28,714 bases of DNA from JACTMJ01 sp039812845 (GCA_039812845.1 JBDIBK010000048.1:1-28714), one strand, 5' to 3'; numbered from the stretch's first letter, positions 1-7,904 are shown. A program made the numbers and translations. Notes: generated from the sequence alone by a model not told the origin.

Positions 1-1028
1 GCCGAGGGATGAAAGCGCGTTTCCGTTCCGTACAGAGCGTTGTACTTGTTCAGAAAGAAATGCGCCAGCAGCATCACGTCGCCCCGCCGGGCGCGCAAGG
101 GGGGCAATTCGATGCGCACCACGTTCAACCGAAAATAGAGATCCTCTCGAAATTTCGCATCCCTAACCATTCCGTCCAGATTCTTGTTGCTGGCCGCGAT
201 CACACGCACGTCCACCTTGCGTGGCTTGTTGGCCCCAAGCGGGCGTATTTCGCGTTCCTGCAGGAAGCGCAGCAGCTTCAGTTGAAAGCCCGGATCAATG
301 TCCCCCACCTCATCCAGAAACACGGTCCCGCGGTGCGCCGATTCCAGCAGGCCGATCCGATCCCGGTCCGCGCCAGTGTAGGAGCCGCGAAGCGCACCAA
401 AGAGTTCGCTTTCAAGCAGAGTGGTGGCCACGGATCCGCAATCCACCGGTTCGAAGGGCATCGCCGCCCTGGCACTATTCCGGTGGATCAGACGAGCAAC
501 CACTTCTTTGCCCGTGCCCGTTTCGCCTTCGATCAGCACGGTCGAATCCGTTGGCGCAACGCGGGAGAGCGTTTTATAGACCTCCACCATCGGAGCGGAA
601 GAGCCGATCATTTCGCTTTCCGGCAGGTCGTCTTCTTCGGCCACCGCGTCGTCGGGGTTCTGCGCGGCCACCGCGCGCCGGAGCACGGAGAGGATTTCGT
701 CCAGATCGAAAGGTTTCGCGACGTAGTCGAAGGCGCCCCCGCGTGTGGCGGCAACCACCGTTTCCATGCTGCCGCGCCCCGTCATCAGTACCACGATGCA
801 TCCGGGGTTGCGGCGCTTGGCTTCCTCTAGAATATCGAGGCCCGTTCGGCTGTCCAGGTAGATGTCGGAGAGGACGACCGGGTACGGCTCGGAGGCCAGG
901 AGCCGAAATGCCGCTTCCGAACTGGCAGCCGCTTCCACCTGAAAACCCTCAAGCTCCAGAAAAGTCGTAAGTGTGTCGCGCACACTCGCGTCGTCTTCAA
1001 CGAGCAGCATCCGGGTCATTCTCACCAT
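1..1028 (-). CDS. NtrC-family sigma-54-dependent response regulator (C-terminus outside window)
   Basis: This is a cytoplasmic two-component activator that would remodel sigma-54 RNA polymerase after phosphorylation. Translating the minus strand gives an N-terminal receiver domain: acidic pocket LLVEDD, phospho-acceptor Asp in VVLSDIYLD near residue 52-55, and conserved Lys in YVAKPF near 102. An AAA+ domain follows, with Walker A GETGTGKE, Walker B-like TVFLDEVGDI and a GSYTGA loop where the family usually has GAFTGA. The reading frame is still open at base 1, so the rest of the AAA+ domain and the expected Fis-type HTH are missing. It starts 4 bases after the stop of the CHASE2 kinase, its likely partner. 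Two in-frame ATGs compete (1028 and 1019) and neither has a clear Shine-Dalgarno sequence. The family call is firm; the target genes are unknown. Confidence 0.93.
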   Translation of the reverse strand, partial: MVRMTRMLLVEDDASVRDTLTTFLELEGFQVEAAASSEAAFRLLASEPYPVVLSDIYLDSRTGLDILEEAKRRNPGCIVVLMTGRGSMETVVAATRGGAFDYVAKPFDLDEILSVLRRAVAAQNPDDAVAEEDDLPESEMIGSSAPMVEVYKTLSRVAPTDSTVLIEGETGTGKEVVARLIHRNSARAAMPFEPVDCGSVATTLLESELFGALRGSYTGADRDRIGLLESAHRGTVFLDEVGDIDPGFQLKLLRFLQEREIRPLGANKPRKVDVRVIAASNKNLDGMVRDAKFREDLYFRLNVVRIELPPLRARRGDVMLLAHFFLNKYNALYGTETRFHPS

Positions 1029-1032
1029 TCAA

Positions 1033-2934
1033 TCACGTTTCCGCTCTGGGCTCTCGCGCCGCTGGAAGCGTAATCGTGAACTCGGAACCCACGTTGGGTT
1101 CGCTCTTGAGCGACACCCGTCCGCCGTGCGCGCCCACGATCTGATCGACAATAGCGAGACCAACACCCGACCCGTTCTCATTGGATCGCTCGGCCGCCGC
1201 CGTCCGGTAGAACTTGCGAAACACGGCCCGCTGCTCTTCGGCGTTCATCCCCATCCCTTCGTCGGCCACGGTGAGCGCGGTCTCCCCGCCGCGGCGTTCG
1301 CAGCGAATGCGAACGGTGCTGCCGCTGCCGGAGTATTTGATGGCATTCGTAATGAGGTTATAGAGGGCATGCTCCAGCAACTCGCGATCTCCGCGCAGCA
1401 AATCGCCGTCCTTGCAATCGGTCTCCGCTTCAAGCGCAATCTGCTTGTTCTGTGCGAGCGGCCGGGCGCGCTCCGTGCAGGTAGTCACAAGGTCGGATGC
1501 CGCGAATCGATCGTCGCGAAGCTGCATCTGGCCGGCGGAAAGACGCTCGACGTCGAGGAAGACCTGAATGAGGCGTCCAAGGCGCTTCGATTCGCTGTGA
1601 ATCATTTCCGCAATCTGTTTCTGCTTGTCCGCGCTAAGCGAATAGCGCGAAATCAGTTCGCTGGAGCCCTGGATCGCCGTGAGCGGCGTGCGCATCTCGT
1701 GGGTCACGTAGTGGATGGCGTCGCGGTAATTTTCGGTTTCCCGCTCGGCGAGACGAAGCCTGCGATTGACGAACCAGTAGCGATGGGCGGCCAGCGTGAG
1801 AAAAGGCAATAGGGCGCTGAGGATGATCAGCGTGGAAGGGATGAGGAAGTCGTTCAGATATCCAACCGGCGGGGCCGCAAACGAGGCGGTGAGGGGAATC
1901 GCGGCAAAACCATAGGTGTGCCAGCTTCGCCGAAACAGGAAGGCCGCACCGGTCAAAGCGGCAATGGCAAGGCTGATCAGAAAGCCCACAGCACCGGGAA
2001 TCGAATGGTAGAAACGGCGGCTCGCGAGGGTGTCAAAGGCATTGGCGTGGATCTCGACTCCTTGCATGGTGCGCCCGTAGGAAAACGGCGTCATCAGGCG
2101 GTCGCGCGCGGCGGAAGGCGCGGTCACCCCCACGAACAGCACCGCCTTCTCGGGCACCGGGTATGGGGCTGCTTTCGAAAGCAGCGTGGCGGCGGAAATG
2201 CGGTTGATGCCGGAACCGGCTTGGCCGTCCGGCGGGAGATAGCGAATCTGAAGGAGCCTGCCGCTTGCCCGCGAGGCGGGAATCTCGACACCGCCCACCA
2301 GCAGGCTCTCGGGCGTCTCCAGAATATACGGTTCCTTGCGCCAAAGCCGGTAGGCTTCCAGGCTGAGCGCCCAGAAGCGGCGTCGATCGACTGCCTTTTC
2401 GAGGGGGATTGCGCGGCAGACGGAATCCATCGGATCCGGCGCCGCATGCACGTGCCCAATGGCGGCAACGGCATTGGCGAAGATAGGCGCCGGGAGTTCC
2501 CAGGCGTTGCCGGTGGATCGGATTTCCGCTGCCAGCACCACTGCGGGCAAGGCGGCCATGGCACGAGCGAGGCGATCATCTTCAACGGGGTCGCCGGGAT
2601 CCGCGAGAGTGAGGTCAATGGCGACCACCGCCGGGTGGTGCGGAGCCACGGCTTCAAGGATGCCGGCGAGGATGCTCCGCAGGCCGCGCATGCCGCCGTG
2701 TCCGCTGAGCGTCTCTTCGTCGATCGCGATCAGCGTGCAAGCGGCTTGGGCAGGGTGAGAGGATCCGGTCCAGCGAACCAAGGCGTCGGAGATGTTGTTG
2801 TCCGCCAAATGGCCCACGGCGCTGCCGGCCACCAGCCAGGCCATCAGAACCGACACCAGCAGCAGCACCGCCTGCGCGAGGTGAGGCCGCGCTTCGATGC
2901 CGCCGATTGCGGTTCGCTCCCGTCGCGGTTTCAC
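1033..2934 (-). CDS. CHASE2-domain sensor histidine kinase
   Basis: This is a 633-residue membrane sensor kinase. An N-terminal membrane segment (about residues 19-41) leads into an extracytoplasmic CHASE2 region (about 45-310, including VVAIDLTLADPG and QGVEIHANAF). Three closely spaced membrane helices follow (about 313-335, 341-360, 364-386). The cytoplasmic part has HisKA with the phospho-accepting His412 in THEMRTPL and a HATPase_c domain with N box (NLITNAIKYS), G1 (DEGMGM) and G2 (GSGVGLAI). The architecture is typical of CHASE2 kinases, whose ligands are mostly unknown. Its start codon overlaps the stop of the upstream aminopeptidase gene (ATGA), and the NtrC-type regulator begins just after its stop. 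Kinase and regulator are therefore very likely a cognate pair. Confidence 0.95.
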   Translation of the reverse strand: MKPRRERTAIGGIEARPHLAQAVLLLVSVLMAWLVAGSAVGHLADNNISDALVRWTGSSHPAQAACTLIAIDEETLSGHGGMRGLRSILAGILEAVAPHHPAVVAIDLTLADPGDPVEDDRLARAMAALPAVVLAAEIRSTGNAWELPAPIFANAVAAIGHVHAAPDPMDSVCRAIPLEKAVDRRRFWALSLEAYRLWRKEPYILETPESLLVGGVEIPASRASGRLLQIRYLPPDGQAGSGINRISAATLLSKAAPYPVPEKAVLFVGVTAPSAARDRLMTPFSYGRTMQGVEIHANAFDTLASRRFYHSIPGAVGFLISLAIAALTGAAFLFRRSWHTYGFAAIPLTASFAAPPVGYLNDFLIPSTLIILSALLPFLTLAAHRYWFVNRRLRLAERETENYRDAIHYVTHEMRTPLTAIQGSSELISRYSLSADKQKQIAEMIHSESKRLGRLIQVFLDVERLSAGQMQLRDDRFAASDLVTTCTERARPLAQNKQIALEAETDCKDGDLLRGDRELLEHALYNLITNAIKYSGSGSTVRIRCERRGGETALTVADEGMGMNAEEQRAVFRKFYRTAAAERSNENGSGVGLAIVDQIVGAHGGRVSLKSEPNVGSEFTITLPAAREPRAET

Positions 2935-4235
2935 GATGAGAGCAGCGCCTCCAAATCCGCAGCTTCCTTCGGCAAGGAATCGCTCAGCACCTCCGCCCCG
3001 TTCTCCGTGACAAGAATGTCGTCTTCGATCCGGATGCCGATCCCTTCTTCGGGAATGTAAACACCCGGTTCGATTGTCACCACCATGCCCGGTTCCAGCG
3101 GAGCCGCCGGATCGCTGGGGTCATGCACGTCCATCCCGAGATGATGCCCGATTCCGTGTGGAAAATACTGGCTGAGCGGCCGCTTCTTCGGCCCCAGGCG
3201 CATCCCATCCAGCCGCTCGGCGGCAAGCTGATGCAGGCTGCCCGGAATCTGCCGTCCGAGGAACGCACCCGGCTTGACGGCGCGAATGACCTCCTTCTGG
3301 ACCGCGAGCACCGCCTCATACAGTTCCCGCTGGCGCTTCGAAAACCGTCCTCCCACAGGTGCCGTGCGGGTAAGGTCTCCCGCATAGCCGGATCGCTCCG
3401 CGCCTACGTCAAGAACGGCGAGATCGCCCCTCCGCAGCGGCGCGCGGTTTCGCGAGTAATGCAGCACGCAGGCATTGGGGCCCGAAGCCACAATGGGTGC
3501 GAAGGAATGGCGCTCCGCGCCGTGGCGGAGAAACTCGTGGGTGATGTCGGCGGCAACTTCGAATTCATTCGATGCGGTTTGCAAGCGCCGCAAGCCGCGA
3601 AGCTGCCCTTCCGCCGTGATGCGCACCGCCTCGCGAATGTGGGCGATCTCCGACGGAGATTTCGTCATGCGAAGCGCGGCAATGTCGGCGCTCAGCGGCT
3701 GGATTTCCCGAAACGGAAAGGAGCTTCGGAGATGCCTCTCCACTTCCGAGCCGGGGATACAGGCGATCCCCTCGCATTCCGCCAGCATCTCGGCAAGAAG
3801 CCGTTCGAGCTGGCAGCGGCGTGCGATGCGGGCAATCCCGAGCCGTTTCGCCAGGCCGGGCTGGGACGCATCCACCGCGGGGCCGCACCATAGCGTGCGT
3901 CCCGGCTGGCTGTCGGGGAGCAGCAACACTTCACCCTTCGCGCCGGGGCGGCTTGCCGGCGCGAGCACGAGTATTGCCCCAGGCTGCAGCCAGCCGGTGA
4001 AATAGGAGAAGTTGGCGTCTTGGAAGAAGCCGGTGCGCGATTCCCCGCGTTCCCCTTCCGTATTGCCGGCAAGCACAATCACGGCGTTGCCAATCCGCTC
4101 GCGCAGCGCGGCCCGGCGTCGGGCGTATTCGGCTGGGCGGATTGCCAGGATATCGGGTGCTGTCGCCTGCCCTCGAAGGCGCTCGTTCCGCTGCCGCTTG
4201 CTGGGTGTGGCTGTCGTCATCGAGTGCGTCCGCAT
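2931..4235 (-). CDS. pepP: Xaa-Pro aminopeptidase (aminopeptidase P, M24B)
   Basis: This enzyme removes an N-terminal residue preceding proline and is a cytoplasmic di-manganese (or similar) pita-bread peptidase. The N-terminal AMP_N domain is recognisable (YARRRAALRERIGNAV, then NFSYFTGW). The C-terminal catalytic domain keeps the metal ligands: Asp in AVLDVGAE, Asp in GDLTRT, His in HGIGHHLGMDVHD, Glu in TIEPGVY and Glu in RIEDD. At about 434 residues it matches E. coli PepP in length. The frame is open to 4292, but that start lies inside the upstream glcD-like gene. I prefer the ATG at 4235; another ATG at 4220 is possible, and neither has a strong Shine-Dalgarno sequence. Its stop overlaps the kinase start, so the two are translationally coupled. 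Confidence 0.92.
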   Translation of the reverse strand: MRTHSMTTATPSKRQRNERLRGQATAPDILAIRPAEYARRRAALRERIGNAVIVLAGNTEGERGESRTGFFQDANFSYFTGWLQPGAILVLAPASRPGAKGEVLLLPDSQPGRTLWCGPAVDASQPGLAKRLGIARIARRCQLERLLAEMLAECEGIACIPGSEVERHLRSSFPFREIQPLSADIAALRMTKSPSEIAHIREAVRITAEGQLRGLRRLQTASNEFEVAADITHEFLRHGAERHSFAPIVASGPNACVLHYSRNRAPLRRGDLAVLDVGAERSGYAGDLTRTAPVGGRFSKRQRELYEAVLAVQKEVIRAVKPGAFLGRQIPGSLHQLAAERLDGMRLGPKKRPLSQYFPHGIGHHLGMDVHDPSDPAAPLEPGMVVTIEPGVYIPEEGIGIRIEDDILVTENGAEVLSDSLPKEAADLEALLSS

Positions 4236-4257
4236 CGTAACCAGGTTGAGCGAGCGG

Positions 4258-5679
4258 CTAATGGGCAGCCACAAGATTCTCAAAGCGGCCAAGCGTTTGC
4301 GCCGCCGGCAGCAGCTTGCCGGGATTCAGTATCCCTGCCGGATCGAGTTGGCATTTCAGGCCGAGCAGGTGCTCCTGAAGAGCAGGCGAGTAGAGCTTTC
4401 CGAAGAGCTCGTTCTTCTCCATGCCAACCCCATGCTCACCGGTAATCGTGCCCCCTTCGGCAACGCAGATTTCCAGAATCTCCTCCCCGGCCAGTTCCGC
4501 TTTCTTGAGGTCGCCGGGCTTGCGTGCGTTGAAGAGAATAATCGGGTGCAGGTTGCCATCCCCGGCGTGAAAGATATTGCTGATCGTAAGGCCGTGCTTG
4601 CGGGCAATCTCCTGGATGAGGCCTAGCACTTTCGGCAGGCGGGAACGGGGAACCACGCCATCCTGCACGTAGTAGGTGGGACTCACCCGGCCAATCGCTC
4701 CAAACGCATTCTTGCGGCCTTTCCACAGCAGAGCGCGTTCGGCCGCGTCCGCCGCGATCCGCACACTCCGCGCACCGGCGGAGGCGCAGATGGATTCTAT
4801 CAGGGGCAATTGCTCCCGGATCTCCTCTACGGGGCCCGCCAGTTCCACCAGAAGAATGGCGGCCGCGTCGAGCGGATAACCGGCGTTTGTGGCTTCCTCC
4901 ACCATCCGCAGCATCACCCCATCCATCATCTCAAGCGCGATGGGCAGCACGCCGCGGCCGATGATGTCGGAGACGGATTGGCCGGCCTGTTCGGGGTCGT
5001 CATACACCGCCAGCAGCGTTTCCACCGCTTCCGGAGAGCGCATGATGCGCACCCAAATCGCCGTCACCACGGCGAGTGTCCCCTCGGAGCCGATCAGCAG
5101 GCCGCGAATGTCGAGACCCGGCAAATCTCCCTCCGGTCCGCCGGAAATGTGAACCTCGCCGTCAGCCGTAACGAATTCGAGGCCAAGCACGTGATTCGAC
5201 GTAACGCCGTAGACAAGGGTGTGCGGGCCGCCGGCATTCTCAGCCACGTTCCCGCCCACCGTACAGGCGCGCTGGCTGGAAGGGTCCGGCGCATAGAAAT
5301 AGCCATGAGGCGCAAGGGTTACCGAGAGATCGAGGTTCACGACGCCGGGCTGCACCTTCAGATACTCGTCGTCGAGGTTCATCTCAAGAATCCGGTTCAT
5401 GCGGACGAGGGAGAGAACAACCCCACCAGCCCTCGGGATCGCCCCGCCGCTAAGGCCCGTTCCCGCGCCGCGGGCCACCACGGGAATCTCGTGGCGCGTG
5501 CAATAGGCAAGAATCGCCGACACCTGTTCGGCGGAAGTGGGGAAGAGGACGAGATCGGGGCGCGCCCGGTCCACTCCGCCATCGTACTCGTAGAGGCCAA
5601 GGTCCGATTCCGCGGTGAGTGCCGCATCGTCGCCCACAATCCGCGCGAGCGCGGATCGATGCGCGTTGCCGATTGCCAT
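4258..5679 (-). CDS. glcD: GlcD-like FAD-binding D-2-hydroxyacid oxidase/dehydrogenase
   Basis: This is a flavoprotein of the glycolate oxidase GlcD / D-lactate dehydrogenase family, expected to oxidise a D-2-hydroxyacid to the 2-oxoacid. The N-terminal FAD_binding_4 (PCMH-type) domain shows the ARGAGTGLSGG loop (about residues 70-85) and TVGGNVAENAGG. The C-terminal FAD-oxidase_C domain has NIFHAGDGNLHP and ends with GEHGVGMEK and DPAGILNPGK. At 473 residues it is close to E. coli GlcD (499). No glcE or glcF partner is beside it, so the electron acceptor and exact substrate are uncertain. I chose the ATG at 5679 over the one at 5700 because a GGGAGG site sits 6 bases upstream of it. Confidence 0.92.
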   Translation of the reverse strand: MAIGNAHRSALARIVGDDAALTAESDLGLYEYDGGVDRARPDLVLFPTSAEQVSAILAYCTRHEIPVVARGAGTGLSGGAIPRAGGVVLSLVRMNRILEMNLDDEYLKVQPGVVNLDLSVTLAPHGYFYAPDPSSQRACTVGGNVAENAGGPHTLVYGVTSNHVLGLEFVTADGEVHISGGPEGDLPGLDIRGLLIGSEGTLAVVTAIWVRIMRSPEAVETLLAVYDDPEQAGQSVSDIIGRGVLPIALEMMDGVMLRMVEEATNAGYPLDAAAILLVELAGPVEEIREQLPLIESICASAGARSVRIAADAAERALLWKGRKNAFGAIGRVSPTYYVQDGVVPRSRLPKVLGLIQEIARKHGLTISNIFHAGDGNLHPIILFNARKPGDLKKAELAGEEILEICVAEGGTITGEHGVGMEKNELFGKLYSPALQEHLLGLKCQLDPAGILNPGKLLPAAQTLGRFENLVAAH

Positions 5680-5685
5680 GCGAAT

Positions 5686-5691
5686 CCTCCC
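5686..5691 (-). promoter_or_regulatory. Shine-Dalgarno site fixing the GlcD-like start
   Basis: GGGAGG on the minus strand lies 6 bases before the ATG at 5679. It selects this start over an in-frame ATG seven codons upstream. Confidence 0.75.
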
Positions 5692-5737
5692 TTCCCGCAC
5701 GTTTCCCGCTCCGGCCGAAACAGCCGAAGTCTCGCCG

Positions 5738-6277
5738 CTATCCTTTCGGCAGATGCCGCTCTATGCGTGCGACCACCTCGGGGCTTGTCCAGACCTCCGG
5801 CCCGACAAACTTTTCGAGAACCTTCCCTTCCCGATTGATGAGATACGTCTCCGGGTATTTATATGTGCCGAATTGGGCGCCGATCTCCGCCGTGGGGTCG
5901 AAGGCATTGGGAAACGTGATGCCGCTTCGCTGCATGAACTGGCGGTAGGTCTGCTCGTTGCGGTCCACGTTGACGCCAAGCACAACCACCCCGCGCTTCC
6001 CGTACGTCCGATGAAACTGCTCCAGGCTGGGCATCTCCTGAACGCAGGGCGGGCACCAGGTGGCCCAGAAGTTCACGAGGAGCAATTCGCCCGAGAAACC
6101 GGAGTCGCCGATCGTCGCGCCACTCGTGGTGGCAACCTGAAAACGAGGGGCACGGTCTCCCACATTCACCGTCTTGTCGCGCACGGCATCGTAGATTCCG
6201 TAGGACAAGGCCAATGTGCTCAATGCGATAAGTGCAATCAGGAAGCGCTCGATCCCGGGGTTGGAGGACTTGGACAT
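5738..6277 (-). CDS. Membrane-anchored TlpA/ResA-like thioredoxin-fold protein
   Basis: This is a 179-residue thiol-disulfide oxidoreductase tethered to the membrane and facing the periplasm. One hydrophobic segment (about residues 11-27, FLIALIALSTLALSYGI) acts as the anchor. An AhpC-TSA/Redoxin-type domain follows, with the redox motif WCPPC near residues 75-79 in VNFWATWCPPCVQEMP and the cis-Pro region KYPETYLIN. TlpA/ResA proteins usually reduce disulfides in apocytochromes or other extracytoplasmic proteins; the client here is unknown. It is the first gene of the minus-strand run and is divergent from the pterin cluster. The GlcD-like gene begins 58 bases after its stop, so co-transcription is plausible. 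Confidence 0.92.
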   Translation of the reverse strand: MSKSSNPGIERFLIALIALSTLALSYGIYDAVRDKTVNVGDRAPRFQVATTSGATIGDSGFSGELLLVNFWATWCPPCVQEMPSLEQFHRTYGKRGVVVLGVNVDRNEQTYRQFMQRSGITFPNAFDPTAEIGAQFGTYKYPETYLINREGKVLEKFVGPEVWTSPEVVARIERHLPKG

Positions 6278-6285
6278 TCGTATTC

Positions 6286-6291
6286 AGTGTA
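6286..6291 (-). promoter_or_regulatory. Possible -10 box for the TlpA-like gene
   Basis: TACACT on the minus strand ends 8 bases before the ATG at 6277. If it is a real -10 box, the transcript would begin at or next to the start codon. A TTGGAT lies upstream but at poor spacing (20 bases), so support is weak. Confidence 0.25.
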
Positions 6292-6353
6292 TCTGGTTTC
6301 GCCATGGAAGCATCCAAGCAAGGGGAGCAAGGGAGGCACGCTCCAAAACCGCG

Positions 6354-6800
6354 ATGAGGATTACCAGGCGAGTGGATTTTTCAGCGTCCCACCTTTGTGC
6401 GATTCCGTCGCTGAGCCAGGGGGAAAATGAAGCGATCTATGGAGATGGCGCGAATCCTCACGGCCATGGGCACAATTACGTGCTGGAGGTGACGCTGGAG
6501 GGCGAGCCTGATCCGGTTACCGGGATGATTTACGATCTTAAGGACCTGAAGGCGATCCTCGAAAGCGAAGTGCTCGATGTCATGGACCATCGGTTCCTGA
6601 ACAAGGAAGTTCCTCCGTTTGACCATGTTGTGCCAACCGCGGAGAATGTGTCCCGGGAGATCTGGCGGCGGCTGTGGCCGAAGCTGAACCTCGCCAATGC
6701 GAAACTCTCGCGGGTGCGCCTCTATGAGACGGAGGACCTGTTCGTGGACTATTCGGCGGAAGACCACGTGGCGGATGGCCAATCGGGGGGAACGTCGTGA
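6354..6800 (+). CDS. 6-pyruvoyltetrahydropterin synthase / QueD family, copy 1 (catalytic Cys replaced by Gly)
   Basis: This 148-residue protein has the T-fold of the PTPS/QueD family, which converts 7,8-dihydroneopterin triphosphate to 6-pyruvoyl- or 6-carboxytetrahydropterin. The zinc ligands are intact: His13 in FSASH and His38/His40 in HGHGHNY. Asp78-His79 (MDHRFL) of the charge relay and the pterin-anchoring Glu125 (LYETED) are also present. The position of the catalytic Cys (GKC in mammalian PTPS) is Gly32 in YGDGANPHG, with no gap in the alignment. A Cys at position 15 is elsewhere in the fold. The ORF is open upstream to 6216 inside the divergent tlpA-like gene; ATG 6354 is chosen because homology begins there. 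Its stop overlaps the GTG start of copy 2. It is probably inactive as a homo-oligomer. Confidence 0.9.
   Translation: MRITRRVDFSASHLCAIPSLSQGENEAIYGDGANPHGHGHNYVLEVTLEGEPDPVTGMIYDLKDLKAILESEVLDVMDHRFLNKEVPPFDHVVPTAENVSREIWRRLWPKLNLANAKLSRVRLYETEDLFVDYSAEDHVADGQSGGTS
6785..6790 (+). promoter_or_regulatory. Shine-Dalgarno site for the GTG start of PTPS copy 2
   Basis: A run of six G sits 6 bases before the GTG at 6797, inside the last codons of copy 1. It supports the non-ATG start and coupled translation of the two paralogues. Confidence 0.6.
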
Positions 6801-7228
6801 CTCTGACGCGCCGATACCGTTTTTCCGCTTCACATCGGCTCTACAATCCGGCGCTGTCCGAACTGGAGAATCGCGAGATTTACGGAAGATGCAGCAATCC
6901 CTTCGGCCACGGACACAACTATATTCTCGAGATCGGTGTCGAAGGCCGTCCGGATGCAGTTTCAGGGCGGATGATCGCCAGCGCGGATTTGGATTCTCTG
7001 GTCGGGGAGGAAGTCCTGCGTATCTACAACGGCAAGAACATGAACCTCGATATCGACACCTTCCTCGGCGGGCGCGTGCCGACAACCGAGAACGTCGCGA
7101 AGGATATTCGCGAGAGACTGGAGCGAAGATGGCCAGCGCCGGGCAGTCCGTTCGGGCACACCGCGCGGATGCCTTCGCTCTCGGGCGTTCGATTGTTTGA
7201 GACCGCGAAGAACATCTTCGACATCTAA
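6797..7228 (+). CDS. 6-pyruvoyltetrahydropterin synthase / QueD family, copy 2 (Asp-His pair replaced by Asn-Gly)
   Basis: This 143-residue paralogue of the preceding gene starts at a GTG whose last two bases are part of the stop of copy 1 (GTGA overlap). It aligns with copy 1 residue for residue through position 91. The zinc ligands are kept (His13 in FSASHRL, His38/His40 in GHGHNY), as are the catalytic Cys32 in YGRCSNPFG and the Glu135 of RLFETAK. The charge-relay Asp-His is replaced by Asn78-Gly79 in IYNGKNMN. It therefore has exactly the half that copy 1 lacks, and lacks the half that copy 1 has. A longer C-terminal loop (about 113-130) separates it further from copy 1. FolE, which makes the family's substrate, is encoded 32 bases downstream. 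Confidence 0.9.
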   Translation: MTLTRRYRFSASHRLYNPALSELENREIYGRCSNPFGHGHNYILEIGVEGRPDAVSGRMIASADLDSLVGEEVLRIYNGKNMNLDIDTFLGGRVPTTENVAKDIRERLERRWPAPGSPFGHTARMPSLSGVRLFETAKNIFDI

Positions 7229-7260
7229 CGAATTCTTGGGGCAGTAAGGGGAATAGCATC

Positions 7261-7872
7261 ATGCAAAAATGTGGCGCGACGGCAAAGATGATCCCGATTG
7301 GCAAGACGGAGCACGAGTCTCCGATGGCCTCCCATGTGGAGCAAATCTTGCTGGAGATCGGCGAGGATCCGACGCGGGACGGCCTCCTGAAGACTCCGGC
7401 GCGGGTGGCGAAAGCGCTCCGCGATCTCACCAAGGGCTACCGCGCCGACGTCGGTGATGTGCTGAACGGGGCACTGTTCGAGGTGGAATACGACGACATG
7501 GTGATCGTGAAGGATATTGAGTTCTACAGCCTTTGCGAACACCACATGCTGCCGTTTTTTGGCAGAATGCACGTGGCCTATATCCCCAACGGCAAGGTGA
7601 TCGGGCTCAGCAAGATCCCGCGCATCGTGGACATTTTTTCCAAGCGGCTGCAAGTGCAGGAGCGGCTTACGCAGGAAGTCGCGCAGACAATCATGGAAGC
7701 CATCCAACCGCAGGGCGTGGGCGTGGTGGCGAAGGCGCGGCACTTCTGCATGATGATGCGTGGCGTGGAGAAGCAGTGCAGCGATACCGTTACCAGCACC
7801 ATGCTCGGTTCGTTCCGCAATAACCGGGAGACCCGCACTGAATTCTTGTCCTTGATTCAGTCGCATTTGTAG
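7261..7872 (+). CDS. folE: GTP cyclohydrolase I
   Basis: FolE converts GTP to 7,8-dihydroneopterin triphosphate, the entry point to folate, biopterin and 7-deazaguanine synthesis and the substrate of PTPS/QueD enzymes. The 203-residue product shows the family blocks TPARVAKAL, the zinc and catalytic region FYSLCEHHMLPFFG, GLSKIPRIV and ARHFCMMMRGV with the third zinc Cys. No residue of the known active site appears lost. AAGGGG lies 9 bases before the ATG at 7261; an internal ATG at 7324 would remove a short N-terminal tail. It lies 32 bases after PTPS copy 2, and the three genes probably form one operon. No sepiapterin reductase, queE or queC gene is in the window, so the end product cannot be read from here. 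Confidence 0.96.
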   Translation: MQKCGATAKMIPIGKTEHESPMASHVEQILLEIGEDPTRDGLLKTPARVAKALRDLTKGYRADVGDVLNGALFEVEYDDMVIVKDIEFYSLCEHHMLPFFGRMHVAYIPNGKVIGLSKIPRIVDIFSKRLQVQERLTQEVAQTIMEAIQPQGVGVVAKARHFCMMMRGVEKQCSDTVTSTMLGSFRNNRETRTEFLSLIQSHL

Positions 7873-7882
7873 GCCCCGGGGC

Positions 7883-7904
7883 GGCCGCCCGCACGGCGGC
7901 GGCC
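7883..7904 (+). terminator. GC-rich stem-loop after folE
   Basis: GGCCGCC (7883-7889) and GGCGGCC (7898-7904) form a 7-bp perfect stem with an 8-base loop, 11 bases past the folE stop. There is no T-tract, so it may be a pause site or mRNA 3' stabiliser and not an intrinsic terminator. Confidence 0.3.

Noticed and set aside
9..830. A long plus-strand open frame opposite the response regulator.
   Set aside because: The minus strand encodes a full set of NtrC-family motifs here. The antisense frame is open only because of GC-rich codon bias.
1918..3060. A 380-residue plus-strand open frame opposite the CHASE2 kinase.
   Set aside because: The kinase on the other strand has every expected domain, and the antisense translation resembles no protein family.
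6354..6800. PTPS copy 1 as a decaying pseudogene because the catalytic Cys is missing.
   Set aside because: The frame is intact, and the zinc ligands, Asp-His pair and Glu are all kept. Translation is coupled to copy 2, and copy 2 lacks the opposite half. Decay would not predict this pattern.
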